Source of the DNA: an uncultured Pelagibacteraceae bacterium
GTDB lineage: Bacteria > Pseudomonadota > Alphaproteobacteria > Pelagibacterales > Pelagibacteraceae
Assembly: GCA_902583345.1 (NCBI GenBank)
Contig: CACHVT010000003.1
Location: 1 to 64,000, forward strand
Reading direction: 5' to 3'
DNA: 64,000 bases
Positions 63,429 to 64,000 of this stretch are shown here, piece after piece; the stretch's first letter is position 1; the number at the start of each line of letters is the position of its first letter. The notes under the pieces are model-generated. The model was not told where the DNA came from, searched no databases, and was given only the letters and a program-made list of their open reading frames with translations. A program made the translations under genes and the position numbers.

Positions 63429-63878
63429 TTACACTCTCCTTTTTTTTGGTGGTCTCGATCCATTATGTGGCATTGGTGTTGTATCTTTTATTGAAATAAT
63501 CTTGAAACCTCTAGCTTGCAAAGCTCTTAGAGCAGTTTCTCTACCAGATCCTGGCCCTTTAACTTCAACCGATAATATTTTCATCCCATATTCTTGAGCC
63601 TTTGAAGCAGCTGCATCTGCAGCAACTTGTGCAGCATATGGAGTTGATTTTCTTGATCCTTTAAATCCTTTTTGTCCCGCTGATGCCCATGAAACAACAT
63701 TGCCACTAGTGTCTGCTATAGAAATAATTGTGTTATTAAATGTAGATTGAACATAAGCTATACCATTAAGTATATTTTTTTTAATTTTTTTTTTTTTGGA
63801 ATAGGTACTTTTTTTAACAACGCTAACTTTCTTTTCTTGTTCTTTATCTTGGTTAGTTTTTTTTTCCTGTTTAGCCAT
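63429..63878 (-). CDS. rpsK: 30S ribosomal protein S11
   Basis: 149 aa. '[20 protein letters not shown]', '[19 protein letters not shown]' and '[16 protein letters not shown]' are uS11. It has a charged N-terminal extension of roughly 20 residues ([12 protein letters not shown]...) beyond the usual start. The next codons follow rpsM directly (2-bp gap). Confidence 0.97.
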   Translation of the reverse strand: MAKQEKKTNQDKEQEKKVSVVKKSTYSKKKKIKKNILNGIAYVQSTFNNTIISIADTSGNVVSWASAGQKGFKGSRKSTPYAAQVAADAAASKAQEYGMKILSVEVKGPGSGRETALRALQARGFKIISIKDTTPMPHNGSRPPKKRRV

Positions 63879-63880
63879 AA

Positions 63881-64000
63881 TTATTTTTTAAGTGGTGTTA
63901 ATTTTTTACCAGCTATTGCTATTGCTTTACCTTTTCTTGTTCTGGCATTACATCTTGTTCTTTGTCCTCTCACTGGTAATTTTTTTCTATGCCTTGAACC
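63881..64000 (-). CDS. rpsM: 30S ribosomal protein S13 (3' part only)
   Basis: Only the last 39 codons are in the window; the 5' part lies beyond position 64000. The visible C-terminus '[20 protein letters not shown]' continuing to 'KKLTPLKK' is the uS13 tail that contacts the P-site tRNA. Followed by rpsK, the standard S13-S11-RpoA-L17 order. Confidence 0.95.
   Translation of the reverse strand, partial: GSRHRKKLPVRGQRTRCNARTRKGKAIAIAGKKLTPLKK

Overview
The window looks like a piece of a SAR11 (Candidatus Pelagibacter-type) alphaproteobacterial chromosome. The evidence is a very A+T-rich sequence, near-zero intergenic space (many ATGA or shorter overlaps, several convergent genes with overlapping tails), alphaproteobacterial gene orders (bamE / ubiquinol-cytochrome c chaperone / rpmF-plsX-ihfA-merR; rpsM-rpsK-rpoA-rplQ; gatCAB; pyrB with a non-catalytic pyrC; ribBA-ribH-nusB-thiL), a SAM-V-like riboswitch in front of metY, and a soxBDAG sarcosine oxidase operon. 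The species assignment is inference from content and order.

Layout. 1-2417: end of a surface-polysaccharide gene cluster (a glycosyltransferase-like fragment, a GT11 fucosyltransferase-like enzyme, an SGNH hydrolase). 2414-4578: a mobile or variable junction with a tyrosine recombinase, a two-TM microprotein, a strikingly G+C-rich structured element I cannot assign to an RNA family (3703-3880), a small alkyltransferase gene, and 411 bp of almost pure A+T. 4579-10043 (minus strand): ribosomal proteins L13/S9, then argC, a lysine-rich exported protein, homoserine dehydrogenase and two permeases. 10186-11578: riboswitch plus metY. 11562-15917: heme A synthase, chorismate mutase, L33, and the merR/ihfA/plsX/rpmF/chaperone string opposite bamE. 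15919-25451 (minus): H+-pyrophosphatase, then thiL-nusB-ribH-ribBA-ribE-ribD-nrdR-glyA-rpiB and a 2-oxoglutarate hydroxylase. 25524-33860: hemB (plus), then recO-rnc-lepB-acpS-pdxJ-pyrE-rsh-folK-smpB-dapA on the minus strand.

33903-44847: a lytic transglycosylase, two glycosyltransferases next to tRNA-Ser(GCU), the soxBDAG operon and a MATE exporter. 44864-49623 (minus): trhO, an O-methyltransferase and gatCAB. 49663-56031 (plus): ruvX, pyrB, pyrC-like, plsY, topA, ridA. 56035-58145 (minus): galU-ugd, making UDP-glucuronate. 58177-61939: panC, mgtE, lipB, rluC. 61958-64000 (minus): rplQ, rpoA, rpsK and the 3' end of rpsM.

Most of the window is core metabolism and information processing in tight operons. 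Most open questions sit in the 2.4-4.6 kb junction (recombinase, unassigned G+C-rich element, empty convergent gap). Smaller oddities are a dihydroorotase homologue without its HxH zinc ligands, a shortened NrdR zinc knuckle, a bifunctional RibBA whose second half lacks its catalytic cysteines, and no fabH between plsX and ihfA. I found no CRISPR array, insertion sequence or defence cluster, and nothing I can confidently call a new multi-gene system; the best candidate novelty is the G+C-rich element at 3703-3880.
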